The notes: generated by a model from the sequence alone, not told the origin. Counted from the first letter of the stretch, positions 17,486-27,584 are shown. The stretch: DNA of 64,000 nt from Haliscomenobacteraceae bacterium (GCA_947501115.1 CANMVX010000021.1:1-64000), one strand, 5' to 3'. Made by a program: numbers and translations.

Positions 17486-18487
17486 ATGATGAGACAAAGT
17501 CTAAAAAGGTATTGGACATCTATGAAACCATGGGCAAAGAAAGTTTCTTTTCCCGGTTTCTTTAAAGTACCTATTTGGGACGTAATTAGTTTTTCCTTAA
17601 AAGAGTTTCAACGGTTTGACCTAATGATTCGGGCGAATGCCGTTTCTTTTAGTTTTTTTCTTGCCTTGTTTCCCTCACTCATCGCTTTGTTCACACTAAC
17701 CCCTTTTTTAAAAGAATCTATCTTAGGATTTCTACCTGCTGATTATTCATTTGATGCCTATTTACAAGAAGAAATTCAAAAAATAATGCCAGGTAATGCA
17801 GGGGACAGATTGTTTAATTTTATTGAAGACATCACCACACAACCCAGAATAGGATTATTTTCTTTTGGATTTTTGTCCGCTATTTTCTTTGCTTCCAATG
17901 GTATCTTAGCACTCATAAGAGGATTTGAAAAAGACGAAATGCCCTCCTTTTTGCAATGGAACATGTTTAAAAAAAGATTAAATGCTATTTTGCTTACCTT
18001 TATCATAGGAGCGCTCGTTATCATCTCCGTCATATTGGTTATCATGGGCAGTTGGTTGACCACCTTACTCGTTCAATACATAAAAGTTGGAAAAATACTT
18101 GCCTTTCTTTTGAACCTTAGTCGTTGGGGGGTTATCATAGCCTTATTTTATTCATCTATTTCCCTCATTTATAAATTTGGGGCTGCGACCAAACAAAAAT
18201 TTCTATTTTTTACTCCCGGTTCCGCACTGGCCACTTTACTTTGTTTAGGTAGCTCCATCGTTTTTTCCTATTATGTAAACCAATTTAATACCTATAACGA
18301 ACTGTATGGATCTATTGGAACCATTATTGTCCTTATGTTATGGATACAATTGAACACCCTATCTATCCTCATAGGATTCGAATTAAATGCTGGAATAATG
18401 ATAAACAGAGTGATTAAGCAAAAATTCACCATTGAATACAATGCTGAAATAAAATGTAATGAAAGAAATGATGAAGAAGTTAAATAA
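17486..18487 (+). CDS. YihY/BrkB family membrane protein
   Basis: The product has about 333 residues from the first ATG of the ATGATG pair after the thioesterase stop; a start 60 bases earlier would overlap that gene. About six membrane helices are present, with the family signature around NAVSFSFFLALFPSLIALFTL and the later stretches GALVIISVILVIMGSWL and YGSIGTIIVLMLWIQLNTLSILIGFELNA. The family is wrongly called ribonuclease BN in older annotations; its transport or envelope role is unresolved. The tail is charged (KCNERNDEEVK) and overlaps the start of the next gene by about 29 bp. Confidence 0.9.
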   Translation: MMRQSLKRYWTSMKPWAKKVSFPGFFKVPIWDVISFSLKEFQRFDLMIRANAVSFSFFLALFPSLIALFTLTPFLKESILGFLPADYSFDAYLQEEIQKIMPGNAGDRLFNFIEDITTQPRIGLFSFGFLSAIFFASNGILALIRGFEKDEMPSFLQWNMFKKRLNAILLTFIIGALVIISVILVIMGSWLTTLLVQYIKVGKILAFLLNLSRWGVIIALFYSSISLIYKFGAATKQKFLFFTPGSALATLLCLGSSIVFSYYVNQFNTYNELYGSIGTIIVLMLWIQLNTLSILIGFELNAGIMINRVIKQKFTIEYNAEIKCNERNDEEVK

Positions 18488-19562
18488 ATCGATGGTATTC
18501 TTTTTTTTGATGGCGAGCCTTTTTTATCAGAATAAGGTATTTGCACAAAAATATAGTAATGCCTTTTTACAAATTGGCGTGGGTGCTGCCGGTCAGGGAT
18601 TAGCTTACGCCTGTGTTGCTTCCACCGATAATACCAATGCAGCCTACTGGAATCCAGCGGGAATAGTTAGAAACAACCATAATCAATGGGAAATTTCTGC
18701 CATGCACAGTGAATGGTTTGGGGGTATTGGCAAATATGATTACCTGGGGGTAACACTACCCGGCAAAAACGAAAAGCAAAGAATAGCCCTATCTCTTATT
18801 AGATTTGGGGTAGATGATATTCCCAATACTTTATCCCTTTACAATGAAGACGGGACCGTCAATTTTGATAATTTAAGTTCTTTTTCCGCCTCAGACTATG
18901 CTTTTCTTTTTTCTTACAGTAAAAAAATAGGAAAGAACACAGGAATAAATCCCCTTTCAATGGGTTTAAATGCCAAAATCATTCATAGAAATATTGGAAA
19001 ATTTGCTAATTCCTGGGGCTTTGGATTAGATGCCGGGATGCAGTACCACAAAAACAATGTTAAAGCGGGCATAATGTTCAGGGACATAACATCTACTTTC
19101 AATGTCTGGCGATTTTCATTTTCCGAAGAAGAAAAAAATATTTTAGGTGTAACTGGTAACGATCTACCTTCGGAAAGACTAGAGATTACGAATCCACAAA
19201 TCGTTGTAGGCGCCTCTTTCCTAAAGCGATTTAACAAAATTGGGATAAGCCCTGAATTAGATTTTTATATTCAAACAGACGGAAGACGAAATACCCTTTT
19301 TTCAACTGACAAATTAAGTATAGATCCCGCTTTAGGCTGTGAAATCAACTTCATTTCCAAAGTATTTTTACGATTTGGTGCTAATCAGTTTCAATTTTTT
19401 CCCGTTGGAAACAATCAAAAAACATGGGCCACCAGACCCGCTTTTGGTGCAGGATTTAAGACCAGAAGCTTACAAATTGATTACGGCTTTAACAACCCCG
19501 GCATAGGAAATGGGGCACATTCCCATATCATTTCTACTATCGTGCGATTTGGCGGTAAATGA
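18459..19562 (+). CDS. PorV/PorQ family outer-membrane protein (T9SS-associated)
   Basis: The product has 367 residues with a signal peptide (cleavage near KVFAQKYSN). The opening of the mature protein, FLQIGVGAAGQGLAYACVASTDNTNAAYWNPAGI, is the signature of the FadL-like PorV/PorQ family that shuttles cargo in type IX secretion. The body alternates beta strands and the protein ends in an aromatic strand (HIISTIVRFGGK), as expected for a barrel. A start four codons in (ATG 18471) would give an equally good signal peptide. With the sorting-signal protein at 45625 it shows that T9SS operates in this organism. Confidence 0.85.
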   Translation: MKEMMKKLNKSMVFFFLMASLFYQNKVFAQKYSNAFLQIGVGAAGQGLAYACVASTDNTNAAYWNPAGIVRNNHNQWEISAMHSEWFGGIGKYDYLGVTLPGKNEKQRIALSLIRFGVDDIPNTLSLYNEDGTVNFDNLSSFSASDYAFLFSYSKKIGKNTGINPLSMGLNAKIIHRNIGKFANSWGFGLDAGMQYHKNNVKAGIMFRDITSTFNVWRFSFSEEEKNILGVTGNDLPSERLEITNPQIVVGASFLKRFNKIGISPELDFYIQTDGRRNTLFSTDKLSIDPALGCEINFISKVFLRFGANQFQFFPVGNNQKTWATRPAFGAGFKTRSLQIDYGFNNPGIGNGAHSHIISTIVRFGGK

Positions 19563-19571
19563 TAAAAAAAA

Positions 19572-19603
19572 TTTGTATTTGAAATAAAAAGGAAATAGAT
19601 TTG
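19572..19603 (+). promoter_or_regulatory. Promoter of the 6S-like RNA (TTTG / TAGATTTG)
   Basis: A TTTG at 19572-19575 is followed after 20 bases by TAGATTTG at 19596-19603, an exact match to the Bacteroidota -7 consensus TAnnTTTG with the expected spacing to the -33 element. The predicted start lies at about 19609, exactly where the closing stem of the RNA begins. Confidence 0.75.
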
Positions 19604-19608
19604 TCGTT

Positions 19609-19798
19609 CATACAGGCGACCCACGTTTTTGACTCTACATTTTTAATAAATTAAGACCGGACTCGGAGTGACAAGGGCGGGCCTCAGCCAATAACATTGG
19701 TTTCCATATAGGAACAAGGGGATTACCGAACCACAAAGGCTGTCTTAATCCTGCTTTTAAGAGGGTCCAAAAACCTTCCTATCGCCTGTATGTTTTTT
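19609..19798 (+). ncRNA. 6S-like regulatory RNA (6S-Flavo type candidate)
   Basis: About 190 nt without coding capacity. The ends form a perfect 11-bp stem, CATACAGGCGA (19609-19619) with TCGCCTGTATG (19782-19792), followed by a T run as in an intrinsic terminator. Inside, ATTAAGAC (19650-19657) pairs perfectly with GTCTTAAT (19742-19749), and a CCAAT/ATTGG hairpin lies at 19688-19700. A long closing rod with internal bubbles, the length and the dedicated promoter match 6S RNA, which mimics an open promoter and binds housekeeping RNA polymerase. It is not SRP RNA (no GGAA-type loop motif), RNase P or tmRNA by size. The family name is inference. Confidence 0.72.
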
Positions 19799-19800
19799 AT

Positions 19801-20433
19801 TTAGAATGTTGGGGGCTTCAAATATTTTATATGCCCATTTAATCTGGCTTTTTCTTTGATGTTATTCACCTCTAATACATGAGGAATGAAAACATTCAAG
19901 TGTTTAATCAGATACTTTAATCTTTCATTTTCTACTGGTATTTGAATCAATTCCAATTCTTGATGTATGCTCAAACCTATGTAATGTGCAAAGTCAAAAG
20001 AAAATAATTCTTCAGGATCAACAGGCAGTTTTTTCTTTATTTCTAATAAATCAAATAATTGGTTCAATTTGGATAAAAGTAAAGTCTGAAATTGAAGCTC
20101 TGATGTTGGAATACTTGGTAGAAATTCAATTTTACCGGTTAAATAATCATCTTGCTTAGCCGGGTAATTAAAATCAACCACATGAAAGACTCTTTTTCCT
20201 AAGAGTTCAACATCGCAGGAACCGTCTAATTCAAGATTATAAATAGATAAAAGTTCCAATTCTGTACCAGCGTCTATAATTTTTCCTTTGATATAAGGTA
20301 TTATTCCAAAATTCTCCCTGTTCTCTTCACAATGTCTTATTAATTTTTTGTATCGGGGTTCAAAAATATGTAGATTCACTTTTTCGTTAGGAAATACGAC
20401 TAGTTGAAGCGGAAAAAGAGGTAATACTCGCAT
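19801..20433 (-). CDS. LON substrate-binding domain protein
   Basis: The product has 210 residues and consists of the N-terminal (PUA-like) domain of Lon protease only: LPLFPLQLVVFPNEKVNLHIFEPRYKKLI and a following FGIIPY strand, then the helical half with YIGLSIHQELELIQI. There is no AAA+ or protease domain. Stand-alone LON-domain proteins are common in bacteria and thought to bind unfolded proteins or act as adaptors; the role is not settled. It converges with the 6S-like RNA, whose T run ends only a few bases from this gene's stop. Confidence 0.9.
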   Translation of the reverse strand: MRVLPLFPLQLVVFPNEKVNLHIFEPRYKKLIRHCEENRENFGIIPYIKGKIIDAGTELELLSIYNLELDGSCDVELLGKRVFHVVDFNYPAKQDDYLTGKIEFLPSIPTSELQFQTLLLSKLNQLFDLLEIKKKLPVDPEELFSFDFAHYIGLSIHQELELIQIPVENERLKYLIKHLNVFIPHVLEVNNIKEKARLNGHIKYLKPPTF

Positions 20434-20480
20434 TTATATGTTATTTTAGTTTTTAGTTATTTCAATGTAAAAACCTATTT

Positions 20481-23400
20481 ATGAAAACAAATTTAAACTA
20501 TTTATTCACCGTTTTCGGTATTATTTTTCTCTGTTTTTTCGAAACTTCTTGTAAAAAGGAAGACAAAATTATCATTAATACGTTAACCGTTGACAATCCT
20601 TACCTGGTTAGTTATACCTCTGGGATCATTTCGACTCAGTCGGATATACAAATCGTTTTTGCTTCAACAAATATACCTGGAGCTGAAGCTGGCATTGAGG
20701 TAGAAGCCTCGTCTTTAACCTTTTCCCCGAAAATAGAAGGAAAAGTTTATTGGAAAAATAAAAATACGCTCGTTTTTGAACCTTCAGAACCTATTCCTCC
20801 TGCTCAAAATTATAAAGTTACTTTAGATATTGCAAGTTTAATTAAAGATGCCAAAGCGCCCTACGATACATTTAGTTTTAGTTTTGCAACAAGAGAACAA
20901 CATTTGGGAGTAACCATTGAAGGACTTAAAATATTTGATAATCAAGACAAAAACAAAATCACCTTTTCTGGATCTATTTTTACTGAAGATATAGTTTCCA
21001 AGAAAGAGTTAAGATCTTGTGTGGAGGCCAAAATAGATGGAAAATTGGTAGATATCGTTTGGGAAAATGACTTGAATGATAAAACGCATATATTTTCTAT
21101 AGCAAACATTCAAAGAATTGAAAAACAACAAGATATAAAAATAAAACTACTCGGTGAAAAAATAGGTGCACCGGAAGATTATGAAATAACCTATACTGTC
21201 CCTGCGATTGGTGTTTTTACGATGATCAAAGTTAGTCCTGTAAACAACTTAACTGAAGGTATAAGAGTCGAATTTTCTGAACTTTTGGATCCCAATCAAG
21301 ACCTGGAGGGATTTATTGACATAGAGGGATATTCAGGTTCCCTACCCTATTTGATTGAACAAAATACTATTCGGATTTTCCCCGAAAATATTTCACCGGG
21401 AAACTACGTACTTAAAGTTTTAAAAGGGATAAAATCATCCTCTGGAATTACCTTAAACAAATTAATACAGGAGAATTTTTATATAAATCCTTCCTTTCCC
21501 GCAGTCACTTTATCTGGCACTGGAGCCATTGTTCCTCATACTGAAGGTGTTTTATTTCCATTCAATGCGATAGGACTTTCTGCCGTAGATGTAGAAATAT
21601 TCAAAGTTGGCAGCCATAATATTGTCTCGCTTTTAAAGGATAATGATATAAATGAAGCGAATTACAATATGTATAGGGTTGGAAAAATTATTAAGCAAAA
21701 AACAATAACCCTACATCATGTCAATCCTTTAAAAGATGGCATGGAATGGAAAGAATTTTACCTGGATCTAAATGATTTAATTAAAACAGATCCAGGTGCC
21801 ATTTATCAAGTGAGAATTGGTTTTAGACAAGAATATGCTATTAATCCTTGTTTAGATCAGTCCTCCATAGATATTGAAAAATCCCAGTCCGACCAAATTT
21901 ATTTCAAGGATGAAAGCGGAAACAGGATGAGTATCATGGATAATTTTTACGGAGGCATTCCATACAACGATAATTATACCTGGGCTAATCGTGATAATCC
22001 ATGTTTTCCTGAATTTTATAATTCAGATCGTTTTGTGTCTGGAAATCTTTTAGTTTCAAATTATGGCATCACTGCAAAACGAGGTTCCGATGATTTAGTG
22101 TGGGTTTCTGTATCAGATTTAATAACTACTGACCCATTAGGAAATATTTCTATTGATGTTTATAATGAGGCTAATGACCTGGTAGCACAACAGAAAACAG
22201 ACCAGGAGGGCATAGCAAAAATCAATGTGAAGAATGAAAATCCAGCGGTTGTGGTGGCTCACTCTGGTAAAAACAAAGGATATTTAAGATTAAAAGAGGA
22301 AGATGCTCTGAATTTAAGTCGTTTTGATATTTCTGGGGAACAAGTCAAAGGGGATGTAAGAGGTTTCATTTATGCTGAAAGAAATATTTGGAAACCAGGA
22401 GATAGTTTATATTTTAACTTTATGTTACTCGACAAAAAAGCCACTTTACCCAAAGAATATCCCATAACAATGGAGCTTTTTGATGCTAAAGGTCAGCTTT
22501 ACGAGAAAAGGGTTACTAATAAACAATTAAATGGCATTTACCCACTGTCTCTTTCTACCCAAGTAAACGATCAGACAGGCACCTGGCGAATAAGTGTCAA
22601 AGCTGGAGCTAATACTTTCGAAAAATCGTTCAAAATAGAGTCTATTAAACCCAATAGATTAAAATCGACCTTGGTTTTTGATTATACATTATTGAAAAAA
22701 AACCAGGAGCCATTTAACGCGCAAATAAAAGCAAACTGGTTGACAGGTATCCCAGCCTATGAATGTAAAGCCGTTGTGGAACTCAAGTTAAAAGATGAAG
22801 CAACTGTCTTTAATACCTTTCCATCCTTTACGTTTGGTAATGAATTTTTTAAAAATAATTCATCGGATGCTAAAACCGTTTTTAACGGACCATTGAGCAC
22901 TTTAGGAACAGGTGCTTTTTCTCTTAAAATATCAGAAAATCCTGACGTTTCAGGCAAATTAACCGCATTATTTCAAACAAGAGTTTTTGAACCCTCAGGC
23001 GATTTCAGTACAACCATTGAAAAGATAACTTATCATCCATTTTCTTCTTATGTGGGTATTGAAATACCCTTAAATAATTGGGGAGAACCCGTTTTAGCTG
23101 AAAATAAACCATCCATTCTAAGGTTTGCCATAGCCGATAACGAGGGAAATCCGCTAAAAAATAAACAAATTAGTGTCAGTTTATTTAAAACAGATTGGTA
23201 CTGGTGGTGGGATAATAATCAGTACAAAAACACTGATTTTAATACAGAAACGGCAAAAGAAACGGTCAAAGAAATCATGTTAACTACCGATTCAAAAGGT
23301 ATTGCTACATGGAAATTAACTATCAATGAATGGGGAAGATATTTACTTTTGGCGGAAGATGTTTCTTCAGGACACAGATCCGCTCAATACATCCACTCGG

Positions 23401-26072
23401 GATACCCAGATGGGGCAAGTGATTTAAATGAAAAAAACCTGCTTTCGTTGATGCCTGTTAAGACAGATAAGAGTAAATACAAACCTGGTGAAAAAGCCAT
23501 TTTGTCATTTCCAGGTTCCAGTGAAGGTACGGCTATCGTAACCATAGAAAATGGAAGCAGCGTGTTACAATCCATAAGAGTAAAAACAAAAAAGGGAACA
23601 AACACCGTATCTATTCCTGTAAATAAAGAAATGGCGCCTAATGTATATGCCTACGTGTCATTTATACAATCATATAAAACGGTTAAAAATGATTTGCCGA
23701 TAAGGATGTTCGGCATTTGTCCCATTAAAGTTGAAGATCCATCGTCCATCTTGAAACCTAAAATTCTTACCAAAGAAAGTTTCAAACCCGGTGAAAAAAT
23801 AGCTATAGCCATTTCAGAGGAATCAGGAAAGGCAATGACCTATACCTTATCTGTTGTAGATGAAGGTTTATTGGGAATCACCCGATTTAAAACCCCCGAC
23901 CCTCATGCCTCTTTTTATTCAAAGATAGGGTTAGGCATAAGAACCTGGGACATTTACAATAAAGTTTTAGGAACCTACGTCACTGATTTTGGAAATTTAT
24001 TAGCCGTTGGTGGTGACGAAAGTTATCAATCTGATGCGTTAAATAATACAGGTACCCAATTTAATTCCGTTGTTTTCAGCCTCGGTCCCTTTACCTTGAA
24101 AAAAGGAGAAAAAGTAAATCATACCCTTACATTACCCAATTATATGGGTGCTGTAAGAATTATGGTTGTAGCTAAAAATGAAGCTTCTTTTGGTTCGGCT
24201 GAAAAATTAGTACCCGTAAAAAGCCCGCTTATGCTTTTTGCATCCGCACCAAAAACCCTTGCGACAGGGGACGAATTTTCATTACCCGTAAACATATTTA
24301 GCACCCAAAATAATATAGGTAAAGTAGTTATTACTGCCGAGGATGAGGCAGGAATACTTAAAAATAATACCCCCGGTGTTTCTATAAATATGCAGGGTCT
24401 AAAAGAAAAACTTTCTCAAATATCCTTTAAGGCAGGCAATAAAACAGGCCTGGCTAAAGTAAAGATTAAAATTTCAAGTGCACAAGGTTCTGCATTTCAA
24501 ATGATTGAAATACCTGTTCGAAATCCTAATCCTATCACCTATCGCATAAAATCACAAGTGCTCAAACCAGGTGAAATGTGGACAGAAGACCTGCAAAGTT
24601 TTGGACAAAAAGGTACGAGAGATATTATACTGGAAACCTCAAGTCTTTCAAATATTGGCTTACAAAAAAGGCTTTCCTTTTTACTAACTTATCCTTACGG
24701 ATGTTTAGAACAAACCGTTTCCGCTGCCTTTTCTCAATTGTACCTTGACCAATGGGTTAAGCTGACACCTTATCAGGTTAAACTAAGACAAAAACATATT
24801 CAATCTGCTATACAGCAAATGAATAAATTTCAATTATCCTCAGGTGGTTTCTCCTACTGGCCGGGAAATTATCAATTTGATGAATGGGTTACCAGTTATA
24901 CCGGGCAATTTTTATTAGAGGCCAAAACAGCTGGCTTTATTGTACCTGCAAATATGCTTAAGAAATGGGAAAAATTTCAAGTGAAGCTCGTAAAAGGGTT
25001 AAATATAAATGAGGCCTGGGCGTCTGCTGAAACGTCGCAAATGAATCAGGCATACAGACTTTATACCTTAGCCTTGGCAGGAAAGGCCGAGAAAGGTGCA
25101 ATGAATCAAATGAGAGAAACAAAGTCACTTTATCTATCCGCTGCCAACAGGCTGGCTGGCGCTTATGCCCTGGCAGGCAATAAAGATATAGCCATCAAAA
25201 TTTTAAACAGTAAACAAAAACTGCAAACCAACATTGGCTATTATAATTCTTATGGCTCTGATCTAAGAGATAAAGCGCAATTATTAGAATCTTATATACT
25301 TTCGGGTAATAAGACGGTTTCAGCTAACCTGGCCTTGCAAATGGGAAAAGATCTGTCATCAAATAACTGGTATTCAACCCATTCTACTGCTTATGCATTA
25401 TTAGCTCTCAGTAAATATCTGGGGAACCAAAAAGCGGGGGAACCAACCAAATTTAGATTTAATTCAAAGGAAACAAATGGAAAATGGGTGGATGTCCAAC
25501 ACAATGAAGCCACAAGTTTCACCCAGTTTCAAGATTTTTCAGGCAGGCAAAAAGTGCAAATTAAAAATACAGGCAAATCTACCTTATTCTTTCAATGGGT
25601 ACAATCCGGTCAGGAGGAACTTGGAAAAGTGGTAGCCTCAAACAAAGGAATTTTACTCAACGTAGATTTCAAGTCTTTAAATGGTAAAAAATTAGAACCG
25701 GCACAGATACCTCAGGGTGAGGATTTTATTGCTGAAATAACGGTAAAACATTCAGGAGAAAATCCCTACCATTATCAAGATCTCGGTTTAACTCAGGTGT
25801 TTCCCTCAGGTTGGGAAATTATTAATGAAAGAATCACCGATTTTAATAATCAATCAGGTATAAATTATGATTATTTAGATATCAAAACAGATAGAACCTC
25901 TTATTTTTTTAGCTTACAGGAAAGAGAGGTCAAAAAGTTTACGGTAAAACTAAATGCCACTTTTCAGGGCCGTTATTATTTTCCCGCAGCAAATGTGTCA
26001 GATATGTATAATTATTCTATTTCTGCCAATACAGACGGAAAATGGATTTATGTGTCAAACGTAAAAAAATAA
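20481..26072 (+). CDS. Alpha-2-macroglobulin family lipoprotein
   Basis: The product has 1863 residues. The N-terminus ends in a lipobox (FFETSC, Cys24), so it is probably lipid-anchored in the periplasm. A chain of macroglobulin-like beta domains fills the first 1300 residues. The bait region is not distinct; the YTLSVVDEGLLGITRF strand and the TWDIYN segment are typical of the MG7-8 area. The thioester motif is intact: YPYGCLEQT with Cys1408 and the Gln two residues on. It precedes an alpha/alpha toroid (LSSGGFSYWPG) and a C-terminal receptor-binding-like domain. These proteins trap proteases covalently. The usual partner gene pbpC is not adjacent; a DUF1080 gene follows. Confidence 0.93.
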   Translation: MKTNLNYLFTVFGIIFLCFFETSCKKEDKIIINTLTVDNPYLVSYTSGIISTQSDIQIVFASTNIPGAEAGIEVEASSLTFSPKIEGKVYWKNKNTLVFEPSEPIPPAQNYKVTLDIASLIKDAKAPYDTFSFSFATREQHLGVTIEGLKIFDNQDKNKITFSGSIFTEDIVSKKELRSCVEAKIDGKLVDIVWENDLNDKTHIFSIANIQRIEKQQDIKIKLLGEKIGAPEDYEITYTVPAIGVFTMIKVSPVNNLTEGIRVEFSELLDPNQDLEGFIDIEGYSGSLPYLIEQNTIRIFPENISPGNYVLKVLKGIKSSSGITLNKLIQENFYINPSFPAVTLSGTGAIVPHTEGVLFPFNAIGLSAVDVEIFKVGSHNIVSLLKDNDINEANYNMYRVGKIIKQKTITLHHVNPLKDGMEWKEFYLDLNDLIKTDPGAIYQVRIGFRQEYAINPCLDQSSIDIEKSQSDQIYFKDESGNRMSIMDNFYGGIPYNDNYTWANRDNPCFPEFYNSDRFVSGNLLVSNYGITAKRGSDDLVWVSVSDLITTDPLGNISIDVYNEANDLVAQQKTDQEGIAKINVKNENPAVVVAHSGKNKGYLRLKEEDALNLSRFDISGEQVKGDVRGFIYAERNIWKPGDSLYFNFMLLDKKATLPKEYPITMELFDAKGQLYEKRVTNKQLNGIYPLSLSTQVNDQTGTWRISVKAGANTFEKSFKIESIKPNRLKSTLVFDYTLLKKNQEPFNAQIKANWLTGIPAYECKAVVELKLKDEATVFNTFPSFTFGNEFFKNNSSDAKTVFNGPLSTLGTGAFSLKISENPDVSGKLTALFQTRVFEPSGDFSTTIEKITYHPFSSYVGIEIPLNNWGEPVLAENKPSILRFAIADNEGNPLKNKQISVSLFKTDWYWWWDNNQYKNTDFNTETAKETVKEIMLTTDSKGIATWKLTINEWGRYLLLAEDVSSGHRSAQYIHSGYPDGASDLNEKNLLSLMPVKTDKSKYKPGEKAILSFPGSSEGTAIVTIENGSSVLQSIRVKTKKGTNTVSIPVNKEMAPNVYAYVSFIQSYKTVKNDLPIRMFGICPIKVEDPSSILKPKILTKESFKPGEKIAIAISEESGKAMTYTLSVVDEGLLGITRFKTPDPHASFYSKIGLGIRTWDIYNKVLGTYVTDFGNLLAVGGDESYQSDALNNTGTQFNSVVFSLGPFTLKKGEKVNHTLTLPNYMGAVRIMVVAKNEASFGSAEKLVPVKSPLMLFASAPKTLATGDEFSLPVNIFSTQNNIGKVVITAEDEAGILKNNTPGVSINMQGLKEKLSQISFKAGNKTGLAKVKIKISSAQGSAFQMIEIPVRNPNPITYRIKSQVLKPGEMWTEDLQSFGQKGTRDIILETSSLSNIGLQKRLSFLLTYPYGCLEQTVSAAFSQLYLDQWVKLTPYQVKLRQKHIQSAIQQMNKFQLSSGGFSYWPGNYQFDEWVTSYTGQFLLEAKTAGFIVPANMLKKWEKFQVKLVKGLNINEAWASAETSQMNQAYRLYTLALAGKAEKGAMNQMRETKSLYLSAANRLAGAYALAGNKDIAIKILNSKQKLQTNIGYYNSYGSDLRDKAQLLESYILSGNKTVSANLALQMGKDLSSNNWYSTHSTAYALLALSKYLGNQKAGEPTKFRFNSKETNGKWVDVQHNEATSFTQFQDFSGRQKVQIKNTGKSTLFFQWVQSGQEELGKVVASNKGILLNVDFKSLNGKKLEPAQIPQGEDFIAEITVKHSGENPYHYQDLGLTQVFPSGWEIINERITDFNNQSGINYDYLDIKTDRTSYFFSLQEREVKKFTVKLNATFQGRYYFPAANVSDMYNYSISANTDGKWIYVSNVKK

Positions 26073-26105
26073 CAAAAAAAGGGTATCTTAGAAATTAAAA
26101 AGCTG

Positions 26106-26963
26106 ATGAAAATGTATAAAACTTTATGGAATGTAGGTTTTTTGGTTCTGGGAGTTTGCCTGATTATGGGTATGTCCCATGATTTTAAAAAAAATGATGG
26201 ATGGATTGATTTGTTCAACGGAAAGAACCTAGATGGATGGATTGTCAAAATTGCCAAACATGAAACAGGGGAAAATTATGGGGAAACCTTTAGAGTACGG
26301 GACGGAGAACTGCAAGTTTCTTATGAAAACTATACTGCTTTTGATTTTCAGTATGGACACATTTTCTTTGAAAAACCATTTAACTATTATTTGATTGACA
26401 TTGATTATAAGTTTTTTGGTGAACAGGCACCCAAAGGAGAAGGTTGGGCATGGAGAAACAGTGGCGTAATGCTTCATGGCCAATCTCCACTCACCATGAC
26501 CAAAGATCAAGATTTCCCCATTTCTATTGAGGCCCAATTTTTAGGAGGCGATGGGAAAAATAACCGTACTACCTGTAATTTATGTACTCCTGGTACCAAT
26601 GTAGTTATGAAAGATAAATTGGTAACCCAACACTGTATTAACTCCACCTCCAAAACCTATCATGGAGACCAATGGGTAAATGCTAAGTTTTTAGTGTTGG
26701 GAGATTCTATCATTCAGCATTTTGCCAATGATGAAATGGTACTTTCCTATCAAAAACCACAATTTGGTGGTGGTACTGTAAATCGTCATAACCCCGCTGA
26801 AAAGAGAGACGGGGAATTAATCAAAGGTGGATATATTTCCTTACAAAGTGAAAGTCACCCTATTGCTTTTAGAAAAGTCAGGCTTTATAATTTGGAATCT
26901 TATGTTTCCAATCCCAAAAAACTGGCAAAAAAACTAAAAGAGTTAGGTGTTGCTAATGAATGA
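26106..26963 (+). CDS. DUF1080 (3-keto-disaccharide hydrolase-like) exported protein
   Basis: The product has 285 residues with an N-terminal hydrophobic signal. The DUF1080 concanavalin-like fold is evident from WIDLFNGKNLDGW at the start, then ENYTAFDFQYGHIFFEKPF, GEGWAWRNSGVMLHGQSP, ISIEAQFLGG and the closing GGYISLQSESHPIAFRKVRLYNL. Members include hydrolases of 3-keto-sugars and many uncharacterised exported proteins. The Gfo/Idh/MocA oxidoreductase at 53457, a common partner in 3-keto-sugar pathways, is not adjacent. It lies 33 bp after the macroglobulin gene and converges with udk, 3 bp apart. Confidence 0.88.
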   Translation: MKMYKTLWNVGFLVLGVCLIMGMSHDFKKNDGWIDLFNGKNLDGWIVKIAKHETGENYGETFRVRDGELQVSYENYTAFDFQYGHIFFEKPFNYYLIDIDYKFFGEQAPKGEGWAWRNSGVMLHGQSPLTMTKDQDFPISIEAQFLGGDGKNNRTTCNLCTPGTNVVMKDKLVTQHCINSTSKTYHGDQWVNAKFLVLGDSIIQHFANDEMVLSYQKPQFGGGTVNRHNPAEKRDGELIKGGYISLQSESHPIAFRKVRLYNLESYVSNPKKLAKKLKELGVANE

Positions 26964-26966
26964 AAA

Positions 26967-27584
26967 TTACTTGGGCAAGTAACTGGTAATAAACCCCTTC
27001 ACCACTTGTAATGCCTGATCGAAATGCTTGTTATTGTTAATAATAATATCAACATCGTCTGCGAAAGGTTTAATATACTTTTCGTAGGCGGGCATTACAT
27101 GGTTTTCATAACGATATAATACATCATCTATAGGATAATTTCTTTCCGTTTGATCCCTTCGGATACGTCGGATAACTTTTAGATTATCTTTTGCCTGAAC
27201 AAATAAAGAAAGGTCGAGAATCTTTCTAATCTCCTCAAAATAAAGGATAAAAAGGCCTTCAACAATAATAATGGGCGCAGGATTAAAATCAAGCAATTTA
27301 GGTGTAAGATCTTTATTATTAAAGGTATATTCTTCTCTAATAATGGCTTTACCCGCTTTCAATGAACAAATATCTGCGTATAATTCATCCTTAAAAATGG
27401 ACTGAGGCAAATCAAAATTTGAAATACCTTGCTTATCCAGGTCTTGAAATTCTCTCGGTTTGTAGTAATCATCCTGAGAAATAAAACAAACCTGATCAGG
27501 CGTAAAATTCTTCTTTAAATGGAGAATAAAACTGGTTTTTCCAGATCCACTACCTCCTGTAATTCCAATAATATATGGTTGCAC
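26967..27584 (-). CDS. udk: Uridine kinase
   Basis: The product has 205 residues. The P-loop GITGGSGSGKTSF (8-20) is followed by the uridine-kinase-type SQDDYYKPREFQD and the nucleoside segment NFDLPQSI. A lid with RRIRRDQTERNYPIDDVL completes the P-loop kinase fold. It phosphorylates uridine and cytidine with ATP or GTP for pyrimidine salvage in the cytosol. It is divergent from a CNT nucleoside transporter with 70 bp between starts, so uptake and phosphorylation are genetically linked. Confidence 0.95.
   Translation of the reverse strand: MQPYIIGITGGSGSGKTSFILHLKKNFTPDQVCFISQDDYYKPREFQDLDKQGISNFDLPQSIFKDELYADICSLKAGKAIIREEYTFNNKDLTPKLLDFNPAPIIIVEGLFILYFEEIRKILDLSLFVQAKDNLKVIRRIRRDQTERNYPIDDVLYRYENHVMPAYEKYIKPFADDVDIIINNNKHFDQALQVVKGFITSYLPK

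Noticed and set aside
19609-19798. SRP RNA or tRNA-like element
   Set aside because: No conserved SRP tetraloop region and no tRNA arms; the closing stem and size fit 6S better.
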